DNA of 64,000 nt from contig MKTT01000094.1 in the NCBI GenBank assembly GCA_001898385.1, positions 1 through 64,000 on the forward strand. Direction: 5' to 3'. The stretch's first letter is position 1; each line of letters starts with the position of its first letter. This document shows positions 34,791 to 42,979 of this stretch, one piece after another. The stretch comes from Planctomycetales bacterium 71-10. Lineage in GTDB: Bacteria > Planctomycetota > Planctomycetia > Isosphaerales > Isosphaeraceae. Position numbers and translations under genes: made by a program. The notes beneath the pieces are model-generated. The model searched no databases. It was not told the origin of the DNA and worked only from the letters and a program-made list of their open reading frames with translations.

Positions 34791-35582
34791 TCAGCCGCGA
34801 CGCCGGCGGGCCGCGGCGGCCAGGCCCAGGGCCGTCGCCGGGCCCATCAGCGCCAGGGCCGACGGCTCGGGGACGACCGAGCCGGCGACGGCGAACGTCG
34901 GGCTGAAGTTGTTGAACGCCAGGCCGATGTTGTCGGTCTTCTCCCCCACGAAGGTCAGGCGGATCGACGTCACGCCGTCGGGCAGGTCCTTGAAGCCGAA
35001 CAGCCACGGCAGGCTGTCCAGGCCGTCCGGCCCCCCGACGCCCTGCGGCGAGAGCAGGGTGCGGAGCACGGAGCCGGCGGCGTCCAGGACGTCCACCCGC
35101 CAGCGCTCGCCGGCGTCGACGTCCCAGATCTCGCCGGAGAACTCGCGGATCGCCTGCGCCGTGTCGTACGCGATCACGAACGGCCCCGGCAGCACGCCGA
35201 TGCCGTCGGGCTGGCGGAGGAAGAACCGGCCGAGCTGCGCCCCGTACCCCCGCCGCGCCCGGTCGAACGTCCCCGCGCCGACCGTGCTGGAGGCGAACCC
35301 GTCGAACCCGCCGTCGTCGTCCTCCCCGACCTCCTCGAACCGGGGGAGGACGTCCACCCCGTCGTCGTAGGCGTCGTTCCCGTTCGCGTCGAAGAAGAAG
35401 CGGACCGTCCCGCCGCCCGAGAGCGAGTAGGGGTTGCCCAGCCGCGCGTCGTCGCCCGGCGCGGCCCCGTTCGGGCGGGTCTCGAAGTCGATCATGTCCC
35501 CGGCGAGGGCGGCGGCCGGGGCGCAGGCCAGGCAGCCGAGGGCGACGAAGGAGGCGATTCGCGGGGGGGTCGGTCGGGGCAT
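34791..35582 (-). CDS. PEP-CTERM sorted exported protein
   Basis: A 263-residue protein with a signal peptide (RIASFVALGCLACAPAAALA then GDM), a beta-rich body with FFFDANGNDAYDDG calcium-type acidic loops, and the PEP-CTERM signal at the end: VPEPSALALMGPATALGLAAAARRRRG (PEP motif, transmembrane, basic tail; listed here in pieces VPEPSALAL and ALGLAAAARRRRG). Such proteins are processed by an exosortase and displayed or released in biofilm matrix. The body resembles DUF-type C-terminal lectin-like folds but I cannot name it. AGGAGAG precedes the ATG at 35582; an upstream frame extension is ignored. Confidence 0.85.
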   Translation of the reverse strand: MPRPTPPRIASFVALGCLACAPAAALAGDMIDFETRPNGAAPGDDARLGNPYSLSGGGTVRFFFDANGNDAYDDGVDVLPRFEEVGEDDDGGFDGFASSTVGAGTFDRARRGYGAQLGRFFLRQPDGIGVLPGPFVIAYDTAQAIREFSGEIWDVDAGERWRVDVLDAAGSVLRTLLSPQGVGGPDGLDSLPWLFGFKDLPDGVTSIRLTFVGEKTDNIGLAFNNFSPTFAVAGSVVPEPSALALMGPATALGLAAAARRRRG

Positions 35583-35722
35583 GGGGGCTCTCCTGGGGAT
35601 GCCGGGCGACGCCCGCGGGAAAAACGCGACGTCGTCGCCCGCGAGCGGGCGCGACGTTAGGATGGGGGCGTCCATCCAACATGACGAACCGGATTGACTC
35701 CAGGCCCGGCGAGGGGCGCGTC

Positions 35723-36334
35723 ATGAGGCCGAACGAGGGCGAGACGACCGACGGCGCCCTGCTGGAGCGCCTGGGCGACTGGGCCGACCACGCGGCCTGG
35801 TCGGCGTTCGTCCGCCGCTACGACGGGCCGATCCGCCGGGTCGTCGCCTCCTATCGGTTCGACGCCCACGAGGCCGAGGAGGTCTGCCAGCGGATCTGGA
35901 TCGAGCTGGCGGGCCGGATGCGCGGCTATCGCTACGACCCCTCGCGGCGGTTCCGCGCCTGGCTGACGCGCCTGGGCCGCTCCCGCGCCGTGGACCACTG
36001 GCGGCGTCGCGAGGCCGAGCGGGCGCGCGCCGGGGCCGGATCGGCCGGGGTGCCGGCCGAACTCCCCGCGCCGGGGCCGGCCGAGGACGACGGCGGCCCG
36101 CGGCCCGCGCTGCTGCGGCGGGCGGCGCGGATCCAGGAGGCGGTGAAGGCCCGTGTGGACGCCCGGACGTGGGACGTCTTCTGGCGGATCGCCGTCGACG
36201 ACGAGGCGGTCGCCGAGGCGGCCGAGGCCGCCGGGATCTCCTACGCCGCGGCGTTCGCCGCCCAGAAGCGCGTGCGCCGGATGCTCCGCGAGGAGGCCGC
36301 CCGGGCCGAGGTCGACGCGGGGGCGACGCCGTGA
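35723..36334 (+). CDS. ECF-type RNA polymerase sigma factor
   Basis: A 203-residue protein with sigma region 2 (AWSAFVRRYDGPIRRVVASY, AEEVCQRIWIELAGRM, FRAWLTRLGRSRAVDHWRRR) and a diverged region 4 (AVAEAAEAAGISYAAAFAAQKRVRRMLRE). Region 4 helix-turn-helix is preserved in shape. It is the ECF class that planctomycetes pair with membrane Ser/Thr kinases: the stop overlaps the GTG start of the kinase gene (GTGA). It presumably directs transcription of a signal-responsive regulon. GAGGGG precedes the ATG at 35723; an earlier ATG at 35681 has no ribosome site. Confidence 0.88.
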   Translation: MRPNEGETTDGALLERLGDWADHAAWSAFVRRYDGPIRRVVASYRFDAHEAEEVCQRIWIELAGRMRGYRYDPSRRFRAWLTRLGRSRAVDHWRRREAERARAGAGSAGVPAELPAPGPAEDDGGPRPALLRRAARIQEAVKARVDARTWDVFWRIAVDDEAVAEAAEAAGISYAAAFAAQKRVRRMLREEAARAEVDAGATP

Positions 36335-38808
36335 CCCCCGCCCCCCCCTGCCCGGCCCCCGAGGCCCTCCGCCGCCTGGGTGCGGACTCGCTCGACGCCC
36401 CCGCCTTCCGAGAGCTGGAGGCGCACGTCGCCGCCTGCGCCCCGTGCCGGGCCCTGCTGGAGCGGCTCGCCCGCGCCGACGCCACCGAGACGGCCGCCGG
36501 CCCCGTCGACGCGCCCGCGACCGTCCCGCCGATCCCCGGCTGCATCCTGGGGGCGGAGCTGGGCCGCGGCGGTTGGGGCGTGGTCTACGAGGCGGAGCAG
36601 CCGAGGCTGGGGCGGCGCGTCGCCGTGAAGGTCCTCGCCGCGGCCCCGGACCTGGACGCCCGGGCGCGCGGGCGATGGCTGCGCGAGGCCCGCGCCGCGG
36701 CGAAGGTCCGGCACCCGAACGTCGTCCGCCTGCACGACGCGGGCGAGCACGCCGGCCGGCTCTACCTGGTGTTCGACCTAGTCCCCGGCGGCAGCCTCCG
36801 CGACCGGGCCGGCGGCCCGATCCCGCCGGCCGACGCCGCGCGGCTGGTCGAGGCGATCGCGAGGGCCGTCGAGGCGATCCACCGCGCCGGGCTGCTACAC
36901 CTGGACGTCAAGCCGGCGAACATCCTGATGGACGGCCCCCCCGGCGCGGGCTGGGGCGCCCTGACGCCCATGCTCTCCGACTTCGGCATCGCGCGCGAGG
37001 CGACGGAGGCCGTCGGGGAGCCCGGCGCGTCGGGGACGCTGGCGGGGCGGGGGACGCCCGCGTACATGGCGCCGGAGCAGGTCGCGGGCCGGCCGGGGAC
37101 GATCGGCCCGGCGGCCGACGTCTTCGCGCTGGGGGCGACCCTCTACGCGCTGCTGGCCGGCCGGCCGCCGTTCCAGGGGGCGACGGCGATCGAGACGCTG
37201 GACCTGCTGCGGACGACCGAGCCGCCGCCGCCCCGCGCCCTGGCGCCGAAGGTCCCGCGCGACCTGGAGACGATCTGCCTGAAGGCGCTCCAGAAGGCCC
37301 CGTCGCGGCGCTACGCCTCGGCCGCGGCCCTGGCGGACGACCTGTCGCGGTGGCGCGAGGGCCGGCCGATCCGGGCGCGGCCGGTCTCGGCGGCCGGGCG
37401 GGCCGCGCGATGGTGCCGCCGCCACCCCGCGCCGGCGGCCCTGGCCGTCGCGCTCGCCGCCACGGCGCTGCTGGCCCTGGCCGGCCTGGCCTCCCTCTGG
37501 CGGCGCTCCGAGCGGCAGCGCGACCGGGCGGAGGCGGCCCTGGCGCGGGCCCTCCAGGGGGAGGAGGCGGCCGACCGCGTGGCCGTCGACCTGGTCGCCA
37601 TGCTCCGCGACTCCGTCGAGGCCCCCGAGCGGTTCGTCAGCCAGCGCAGCGACGACGCCAGCCGCGCCATCCTCGCGCTGACGGCCGACCTCCGCCGCAC
37701 GCCCGAGCTGGCGGCGCGGCACGCGGCGGCCCTCTCCGCCCTGGAGCTGGAGCTGGCCCTCCTGCGCACGACCCGCACCGACGAAGAGGGGGCGCGCCGG
37801 CTGCTCGACGACGCGGTGGGGCTGCTGGCCGTCCGCCCGGCCGGCGGGCGCGACGCCGACGCCGACGTCCGCCTCGCCGAGGCCCTCCTCCGCCGCGCCG
37901 AGCTGGACGGCCGGACGGGCCGCGTCGCGGGGGCCGCGGCCGACGGCCGCCTCGCCGCCCGGGCGCTGGCCCCCCACGCGGGCGACCCTCGCGCCTGGGA
38001 CGGGCTGGTCGACCTGCACCTCGTCCACCTGTACATCGCCGACCGCATGACCCAGCACGGCGACCACGAGGCCGCCGCCCGGCTGGCCCGCGACCGCGCC
38101 GCCGAGGCCGGGGCGTCCGCCCGACGCCACCCCGACGACCCGATGCTCGGCCTGCTCGCCCGGCTGGCGAGGGCGGAGGCCGCGGCCGGGCCGCCGCGAT
38201 CGGCGACGAGCTGGTCCCGGGAGGCGTTCGCGAGCTTCCCCGGCGGCGTCGGCGTGCCCCGGAGGCTGGCGAGCCTCCTGGCCGACGCCCACGCCCAGGA
38301 ACTCTGCGACGCCGCCCGCGCCTCGGTCGCCGAGCGGGCCGACGCGACGGCGACGGCCGCGCGGCTCCTCGCCGAGATCGACTCCCGCGCCCTGGTCCTC
38401 GACGCCGGCCCCCGCTTCCGCGCCGACGTCATGGAGTGCCTCAGCCAGGCCGGTTGCGTCGCCGCGCTGGAGGCCCGCCGCGGCGGGCGGCTCGACGACG
38501 CCCGCCGCCACGCCGGCTGGATGGTCGCCCTGGGAGGGATGCTGACCGGGCGCGGCGACGACGCCTCGGCGGCGCACGTCATGATCAGCCGCGCCCGCGA
38601 GCAGGAGGCCAAGGTCGCCTGGGCCGTGGACGACCGCGCCGCCGTCGACCGCGCCCTCCGCGCCGCGCTGGCCGAGGCGACCCTGGCCTTCGACGCCGCG
38701 CCCGACGACCTGACCCCCCGGGTCCTGATCGCCGGCATCCGCGAGAAGTACGCCCGCTTCGCCGCCGCCGAGCCCGAGCGCCCGCGCCCGGCCGAAGCCC
38801 CGCGATGA
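36331..38808 (+). CDS. Ser/Thr protein kinase with N-terminal anti-sigma-type zinc motif
   Basis: An 825-residue protein starting at GTG 36331, overlapping the sigma gene stop. Residues 32-39 read HVAACAPC, an H-x3-C-x2-C as in zinc-binding anti-sigma (ZAS) domains. A Hanks-type kinase follows: ELGRGGWGVVYEAEQ loop, Lys100 in VAVKVLA, catalytic Asp192 in HLDVKPANILM (Leu in place of Arg, so a non-RD kinase), DFG at 217, APEQ. A single membrane segment at about 371-393 (LAVALAATALLALAGLAS) leads to a long helical region, perhaps TPR-like. The combination suggests that the kinase holds or controls the cotranscribed sigma factor; that is inference. Confidence 0.88.
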   Translation: MTPAPPCPAPEALRRLGADSLDAPAFRELEAHVAACAPCRALLERLARADATETAAGPVDAPATVPPIPGCILGAELGRGGWGVVYEAEQPRLGRRVAVKVLAAAPDLDARARGRWLREARAAAKVRHPNVVRLHDAGEHAGRLYLVFDLVPGGSLRDRAGGPIPPADAARLVEAIARAVEAIHRAGLLHLDVKPANILMDGPPGAGWGALTPMLSDFGIAREATEAVGEPGASGTLAGRGTPAYMAPEQVAGRPGTIGPAADVFALGATLYALLAGRPPFQGATAIETLDLLRTTEPPPPRALAPKVPRDLETICLKALQKAPSRRYASAAALADDLSRWREGRPIRARPVSAAGRAARWCRRHPAPAALAVALAATALLALAGLASLWRRSERQRDRAEAALARALQGEEAADRVAVDLVAMLRDSVEAPERFVSQRSDDASRAILALTADLRRTPELAARHAAALSALELELALLRTTRTDEEGARRLLDDAVGLLAVRPAGGRDADADVRLAEALLRRAELDGRTGRVAGAAADGRLAARALAPHAGDPRAWDGLVDLHLVHLYIADRMTQHGDHEAAARLARDRAAEAGASARRHPDDPMLGLLARLARAEAAAGPPRSATSWSREAFASFPGGVGVPRRLASLLADAHAQELCDAARASVAERADATATAARLLAEIDSRALVLDAGPRFRADVMECLSQAGCVAALEARRGGRLDDARRHAGWMVALGGMLTGRGDDASAAHVMISRAREQEAKVAWAVDDRAAVDRALRAALAEATLAFDAAPDDLTPRVLIAGIREKYARFAAAEPERPRPAEAPR

Positions 38809-38818
38809 CCGCCGCCCG

Positions 38819-39322
38819 TCAGCCGGCGCGGCGCCTGGGGGCCGGGCGCGGCGCGGGGGCGGCGATCGGCGCGGCGAACTCGGCGCGGAGGGGGGACTCC
38901 AGGGCCTCGAAGTCCGCGAACCGCATGAGGAAGCCCTCCAGCCGGGTGTGGCCGGGGAAGACGATCTCCGGCCCGGCCAGCGAGGGGTCGACCACGGTCG
39001 CGACCCCGAACAGGCCGCCGAACGGCGGCGGGGCCCCCGGCTCGCACGTCGGGAACCGTCGGGCGACCTCCGCCGGCGTCGCCAGGCGGACGTCCGCGGG
39101 ATCGACCCCCAGCGCCGCGGCGAGCCGGGCGAAGTCGATCCGGGCCGTCGCCGGCAGGACCGCCAGCCGCTCCTCGCCCCCCGCCCGCACCAGGACGGCC
39201 TTGGCCACCCGACGGCCCGGGACGTGGAGGCTCGCCGCCAGACGCCCCGCCGAGGAGGCCGGGGCGTGCAGCAGGTGCTTGAACCAGACACGACGGCTGC
39301 GGAGATACTCGGTGAGATACAT
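38819..39322 (-). CDS. YbaK/ProX-type aminoacyl-tRNA deacylase
   Basis: A 167-residue protein of the YbaK/EbsC fold, which hydrolyses mischarged tRNAs such as Cys-tRNAPro. Recognisable parts are the N-terminal strand VWFKHLLHAPASSAGRLAAS, then HVPGRRVAKAVLVRAGGEERLAVLPAT with the conserved Lys of VAKAVL, and EPGAPPPFGGLFG (glycine loop near the active site). The specific tRNA target cannot be inferred. A Pro/Ala/Arg tail ends the protein. GGGAGGCG precedes the ATG. The gene is convergent with the kinase (11 bases apart). Confidence 0.88.
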   Translation of the reverse strand: MYLTEYLRSRRVWFKHLLHAPASSAGRLAASLHVPGRRVAKAVLVRAGGEERLAVLPATARIDFARLAAALGVDPADVRLATPAEVARRFPTCEPGAPPPFGGLFGVATVVDPSLAGPEIVFPGHTRLEGFLMRFADFEALESPLRAEFAAPIAAPAPRPAPRRRAG

Positions 39323-39513
39323 CGGCGTCGCCTCCCTTGGGGTGGGTCCTCGCCCGAAGTATAAGCGTCTGCGGCGCCGCCGGGGCCTCGCGGCAGGCTT
39401 TTCGGCATCGGCAAATCCGGCGCAATCGCCAAAGATTCCTCAAGCCTCTCTCAAGACGCCCGGCGAGGTTGCCGACCGCCCGCGGTTCGAACCAATTCGC
39501 CCCGGGATTCGTC

Positions 39514-39542
39514 TTCAGTACGGGGGGGAAACCTCCTATCAT
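39514..39542 (+). promoter_or_regulatory. Candidate promoter of rnpB
   Basis: TTCAGT (39514-39519) and TATCAT (39537-39542) are spaced 17 bases apart. The expected start of transcription, 6-8 bases after the -10, coincides with the 5' strand of helix P1 of RNase P RNA (39549 onward), which is independent support. The -10 differs from TATAAT at one base; the -35 is weak. Confidence 0.6.
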
Positions 39543-39547
39543 GATGA

Positions 39548-40096
39548 AGAGGGCTCGCGGCGGGAGCGATGATCGCCGCGGCGCCCCAGGGCGGCTCGGA
39601 CCCGCCGGGGAGACCCGGCGGTTGCGGGACGGCCTGGGGGACGTGCCGCGGAGGAAAGTCCGGACTCCGCAGGGTGCGGTGGTGGGTAACGCCCACCGTC
39701 CGGCGTTCGCGCGCCGGATAGGGAAAGTGCCACAGAAAGCAAACCGCCTCGGCGGCGGGGCCTCGGCCCCAACGTCGCGGTAAGGGTGAAACGGTGAGGT
39801 AAGAGCTCACCAGCAGGCCGGGCGACCGGCCTGGCTCGGCAAACCCCACCGGGAGCAAGACCAAATAGGGGAGCAGCGGGAGACAGCGTCGGCGAGCGGG
39901 ATCCGGGCGACCGGGCCTCGCGAACCTTCGTCCCGCACGGGCCGGCCCGGCCCGTCATCGACTCCCGGGTAGGTCGCTCGAGGCGTCGGGAGACCGACGT
40001 CCCAGAGAAATGATCATCCGAGGCCGGACGGGACGGTCCCCGTCCCCCCGACCTCGACAGAATCCGGCTTACGCCGCCCGCCGCGACGCCCTCTCA
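39548..40096 (+). ncRNA. rnpB: RNase P RNA (type A)
   Basis: RNase P RNA is the catalytic subunit that removes 5' leaders from pre-tRNAs. Diagnostic conserved blocks occur in order: GGAGGAAAGTCCGGACTCC (P4 and CR-I), ATAGGGAAAGTGCCACAGAAA, GGTAAGGGTGAAACGGTGAGG then TAAGAGCTCACCAGC, CAAACCCCACCGGGAGCAAG then ACCAAATAG, CCAGAGAAATGATCATCC and the 3' ACAGAATCCGGCTTA. Long-range pairings can be traced: P1 between 39549-39564 and 40077-40093 (GAGGGC and GCCCTC ends), and P2 GATGATC (39568-39574) with GATCATC near 40011-40017. P18 is an extended hairpin at about 40019-40056. At about 550 nt it is longer than the usual 380-440. No ORF-based annotation covers it. Confidence 0.95.
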
Positions 40097-40101
40097 TCAT
40101 C

Positions 40102-40129
40102 CTCGCCCCCGGCGCCTGCTGGGGGCGAG
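40102..40129 (+). terminator. Terminator hairpin after rnpB
   Basis: CTCGCCCCC (40102-40110) pairs perfectly with GGGGGCGAG (40121-40129) around a 10-base loop, directly after the P1 3' strand. There is no T-run after it, so termination may be stem-driven. Confidence 0.55.
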
Positions 40130-40167
40130 TCCGCGCGCGGAACCCGCTTGCGGAGATTAGCCCGCCT

Positions 40168-40192
40168 ATTCTCCGCAGATCTTGCGGAGAAT
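40168..40192. repeat. Inverted repeat downstream of rnpB
   Basis: ATTCTCCGCA (40168-40177) and TGCGGAGAAT (40183-40192) form a perfect 10-bp inverted repeat with the loop GATCT. A third partial copy TTGCGGAGA lies at 40148-40156. It marks the boundary between the RNA gene and the degraded Fic-family remnant. Function unknown. Confidence 0.5.
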
Positions 40193-40208
40193 CGACGGAT
40201 GTCCGACA

Positions 40209-40375
40209 ATGGGGAAGCTCACGTCATCGAAGTGGGCGAAGCTCGCCAAGTGCTCCCCGGATACGGCCCTCCGCGACATCCTCGACCTCGTGCAGCGAGG
40301 GGTCCTGGTCAAGGACGCCGCGGGGGGGGGCGGAGCACGAGTTATTCGCTGGCCGGGCCGCCGCGGGCCGGATGA
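40209..40375 (+). pseudogene. C-terminal remnant of a Fic-family protein, frameshifted
   Basis: The first frame reads KLTSSKWAKLAKCSPDTALR then DILDLVQRGVLVKDAAGG. The reading continues in another frame as GRSTSYSLAGPP. Together these are the winged-helix end of Fic-domain proteins, normally VLVKDxGGGRSTSYxL. The shift falls in a run of nine G at 40322-40330; 11 bases separate the two frames where 9 or 12 would be needed. No Fic HPFx(D/E)GN(G/K)R motif or N-terminal part is present upstream, where rnpB lies. The stretch to 40483 shows nothing else. Confidence 0.7.
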
Positions 40376-40483
40376 CGCTCCCGTCCGCCCGTCGGTCCTT
40401 GTCGCGCCTTGCCGAGCGCCCAACGCTTACGGAGGCTCGCGAATTCACATCGCCCCGGATCGCCCCGCCGATCCAGGCGGGGA

Positions 40484-40957
40484 TCACCAACGGCCGGGCA
40501 GGCGGGACAGGAAATTATTCAGGTCCGCGTGAACGTCTTCGATCTTCATGCCGGTCGCACTGCCCGAAAAATTCCGATGCACCAGATTATTTCGATGCCT
40601 TCGAACGAGCTGCGCCCCTTCGGTCACGCTCGGATGGATCTTCCGGTGGTCGCCGATCTCCTCGATCATCACGTCGCCGTCGGCTCTCCTGCTTTCGTCG
40701 CTCTGCAGGAGCTTCCAGTATGAGACGACCGCGCCTTCGAAAACAGAATACATCCTGATGATGTATGTACCCTGGATGTGATGGCCGGCTGCGTTCCTTT
40801 CCACCGCGGCCAACGCATCCCACCCCCTGTCTTCCGTAAGTCGATGGATCTCGTCCGGCTCGGCTTGTTCCAGGAGATCGAGGGCGATCTGCGCGGCGTG
40901 ATATTCCCGCAGCGTCGATTTCACGCGGATTTGCCAATCCAGGAGCCTATTCGGCAT
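40484..40957 (-). CDS. HEPN-domain protein (candidate RNase)
   Basis: A 157-residue, all-helical protein. The key motif is RNNLVH (Arg122-Asn123...His127), the R-x4-H with polar second residue that forms the catalytic site of HEPN ribonucleases, preceded by the helix GTYIIRMYSVFEGAVVSYWKLLQ. The ATG at 40957 overlaps the end of the upstream gene by 11 bases; a TTG at 40975 is an alternative. Base composition looks lower in GC than the flanks. Function is inferred from fold and motif: an RNA-cutting effector of a toxin-antitoxin or defence module, with the overlapping gene as partner. The exact HEPN subfamily is not recognised. Confidence 0.6.
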   Translation of the reverse strand: MPNRLLDWQIRVKSTLREYHAAQIALDLLEQAEPDEIHRLTEDRGWDALAAVERNAAGHHIQGTYIIRMYSVFEGAVVSYWKLLQSDESRRADGDVMIEEIGDHRKIHPSVTEGAQLVRRHRNNLVHRNFSGSATGMKIEDVHADLNNFLSRLPGRW

Positions 40958-41390
40958 CGTCGGCGATCGCCTCAAGGACCCGGACCAAATTGCCTCGATT
41001 CAGATCGAGGGTTTCTTCGCTCTTGGCCCCCGTCGCATCGGCGAATGTGTAGTGAATCCTCCAGGCGCCGTCGGTGTGATACAGGCTGGCGATATCATCG
41101 TAGGCGGGCATCAAATACAGATCCACGACCCCGTCGGCTCCGGGCGCGAACGGTGAAATCGGTTCGAGGAGGAGGCGAGTGAAATGCCTCTGTAGGAGCA
41201 GGCCGGGGGCCTGATACTCGCCCAGGGTCGAGTCGTCCATGGACTTGCTGATCTTCCGGGTCGACCACTCGTCAGGGAGCCAGGAGACGACTGTCCCCAC
41301 CAAATCTTCGAGTGAACGGACCCAGGCCTCTCGTTTCGCCTCGGACTCCTCGCCCTGGGGCCTTCTCGCCCGGATTCGCTGGTCGGCCAT
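40947..41390 (-). CDS. Unknown protein overlapping the HEPN gene, possible partner
   Basis: A 147-residue protein I do not recognise. The N-terminal 35 residues are charged (DQRIRARRPQGEESEAKREA). The body (VVSWLPDEWSTRKISKSMDD, APGLLLQRHFTRLLLEPISP, VDLYLMPAYDDIASLYHTDG, WRIHYTF) looks like an alpha/beta fold of about 110 residues. An AAGGAGAG site before the ATG at 41390 supports translation. Its stop lies inside the HEPN gene (11-base overlap), so the two are translated from one message. In HEPN modules the gene so placed is often the antidote or the regulatory partner (for example MNT nucleotidyltransferase), but no GSxxxxxD motif is present here. Confidence 0.55.
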   Translation of the reverse strand: MADQRIRARRPQGEESEAKREAWVRSLEDLVGTVVSWLPDEWSTRKISKSMDDSTLGEYQAPGLLLQRHFTRLLLEPISPFAPGADGVVDLYLMPAYDDIASLYHTDGAWRIHYTFADATGAKSEETLDLNRGNLVRVLEAIADDAE

Positions 41391-41578
41391 CGGTTCTCTC
41401 CTTACGACGTGCGAAGCGCGGCCTCGACCGGCGACTCTCACGGCGGTATCGCGAATGGACCGGCCCGCTGTTGGACATGGTCCCACTCATCGCCGCCTAC
41501 CGCAAGGTCTCCGCTCCCCTTATCATGGCGGTCGAGACGCCCTCGTCGTGCGGGCGCGAATCCCGGAGGAGGCTCCCC

Positions 41579-42979
41579 ATGATGCGACCCCTCGCGCGGT
41601 CGACGGCCCTGATCCTCGGCGTCCTGGCGACGGGTTCGGCCTTCGGGCAGGCGTCGAAGGACGTCATCAAGGACGCGGAGGATCTCCGCGGCCGGATCGC
41701 GACCGAGTTGAAGGCCACGAGGCCGGACTTCGTCGTGTTCGTGCCGAAGGTCCGCGAGGGGGAGGTCGCCGACACCGGGAACGAGCACTTCCTCGCCTTC
41801 GACGGGCCCGACGGCTCGCTGATGGCGGTCTGGACGCAGTCGTCGGTCGAGAACTACTCGGCCGCCCTGCCGCCGGACCAGCACATCGCCTTCGCCCGCA
41901 GCGACGACGAGGGGAAGACCTGGACCGAGCCCCGCATCATCGCCGGCCCGAAGAAGCCCGGCGACGGCCGCATGGCGAGCTGGGGCTACCCGCTGGTCTC
42001 GAAGAAGGGCCGCATCTACGTCCTCTACAGCCAGCACATCGGCAAGTACGACACGTTCTTCCACCATACCGGCCTGCTGAAAGGCATCGTCAGCGACGAC
42101 GCCGGGAAGACGTGGTCCGAGCCCCAGGACGTCCCGGTCGCGCGCAGCCAGCACGACAACCCCGACCCGACGATGCCGCCGAACATGCTCTGCTGGCAGA
42201 AGCCGCTCCGGCTGGGCGAAGGCGGGAAATACCTGGCCGGCTTCACGCGCTGGACCAGCTACGCCGTGATCCCCAACCCGCTCAAGGACTGGCGCGCGGC
42301 CGACGCCCGGGTCGAGTTCATGCGGTTCGAGAACGTCGACGACTCGCCCGAGCCCCGCGACCTGCGGATCTCGTGGTTCGCCCGCGACGACGACGCCCTG
42401 ACCGCCCCCTTCCCGGGCCACCCCGAGCGCAGCGCGTGCCAGGAGCCGTCGATCGTGAAGCTCCCCGACGGCCGGCTGTTCGTGGTGATGCGGACGGCGA
42501 CCGGGAGCCCGTACTGGTCGCAGAGCAAGGACGGCGGCGAGACCTGGACGAAGCCTCGCGTCCTGCTGCGCGAGGACGGCGGGGCTCCCCTGCTCCACCC
42601 GCTCTCGCCGTGCCCCATCTACGACGTCGGCGGCGAGGCGGCGGGCAGCGGCCGGTACGCCCTCTTCCTGCACAACCACGACGGCCACTACCAGGGTTTC
42701 GGCCCGGCCGACACCGGCAAGCACCGCCGCCCGATCCACCTGGCCGCCGGCCGGTTCCGGCCCGACGCCGACCAGCCCGTCTGGTTCGACGAGCCGCGCC
42801 TCTTCATGGACCACGACGGCGTCCCCCTGGGCAAGCCCGGGACGCCGGGGCGGCTCGACCTGGCGATGTACGCCAGCTCGACCGTCCGCGACGGCCGCGC
42901 GGTCCTCTGGTATCCCGACCGCAAGTTCTTCCTCCTCGGCCGCGTCATCGGCGAGGAGTGGTTCCGCCCGGCTCCGTGA
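41579..42979 (+). CDS. Exported sialidase-like beta-propeller hydrolase
   Basis: A 466-residue protein with a signal peptide (PLARSTALILGVLATGSAFG then QAS) and three or more Asp-box repeats: SDDEGKTW, SDDAGKTW and SKDGGETW, with the sixth-blade pattern of sialidase/BNR families. Candidate catalytic residues lie in EPSIVKLPDGRLFVVMRT. It probably cleaves a glycosidic bond of an acidic sugar outside the cell, though many planctomycete BNR proteins are uncharacterised. GGAGGAGG lies before two adjacent ATGs (41579/41582). The stop overlaps the convergent Pro-rich gene by about 35 bases. Confidence 0.8.
   Translation: MMRPLARSTALILGVLATGSAFGQASKDVIKDAEDLRGRIATELKATRPDFVVFVPKVREGEVADTGNEHFLAFDGPDGSLMAVWTQSSVENYSAALPPDQHIAFARSDDEGKTWTEPRIIAGPKKPGDGRMASWGYPLVSKKGRIYVLYSQHIGKYDTFFHHTGLLKGIVSDDAGKTWSEPQDVPVARSQHDNPDPTMPPNMLCWQKPLRLGEGGKYLAGFTRWTSYAVIPNPLKDWRAADARVEFMRFENVDDSPEPRDLRISWFARDDDALTAPFPGHPERSACQEPSIVKLPDGRLFVVMRTATGSPYWSQSKDGGETWTKPRVLLREDGGAPLLHPLSPCPIYDVGGEAAGSGRYALFLHNHDGHYQGFGPADTGKHRRPIHLAAGRFRPDADQPVWFDEPRLFMDHDGVPLGKPGTPGRLDLAMYASSTVRDGRAVLWYPDRKFFLLGRVIGEEWFRPAP

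Noticed and set aside
31639-35724. A 1361-residue minus-strand frame spanning fucosidase, adaptor and PEP-CTERM genes
   Set aside because: It crosses three real genes in wrong frames; no conserved domain is present.
39480-39500. tRNA T-loop-like GGTTCGAACC
   Set aside because: No acceptor or anticodon stem can be built around it; it lies in the leader of rnpB.
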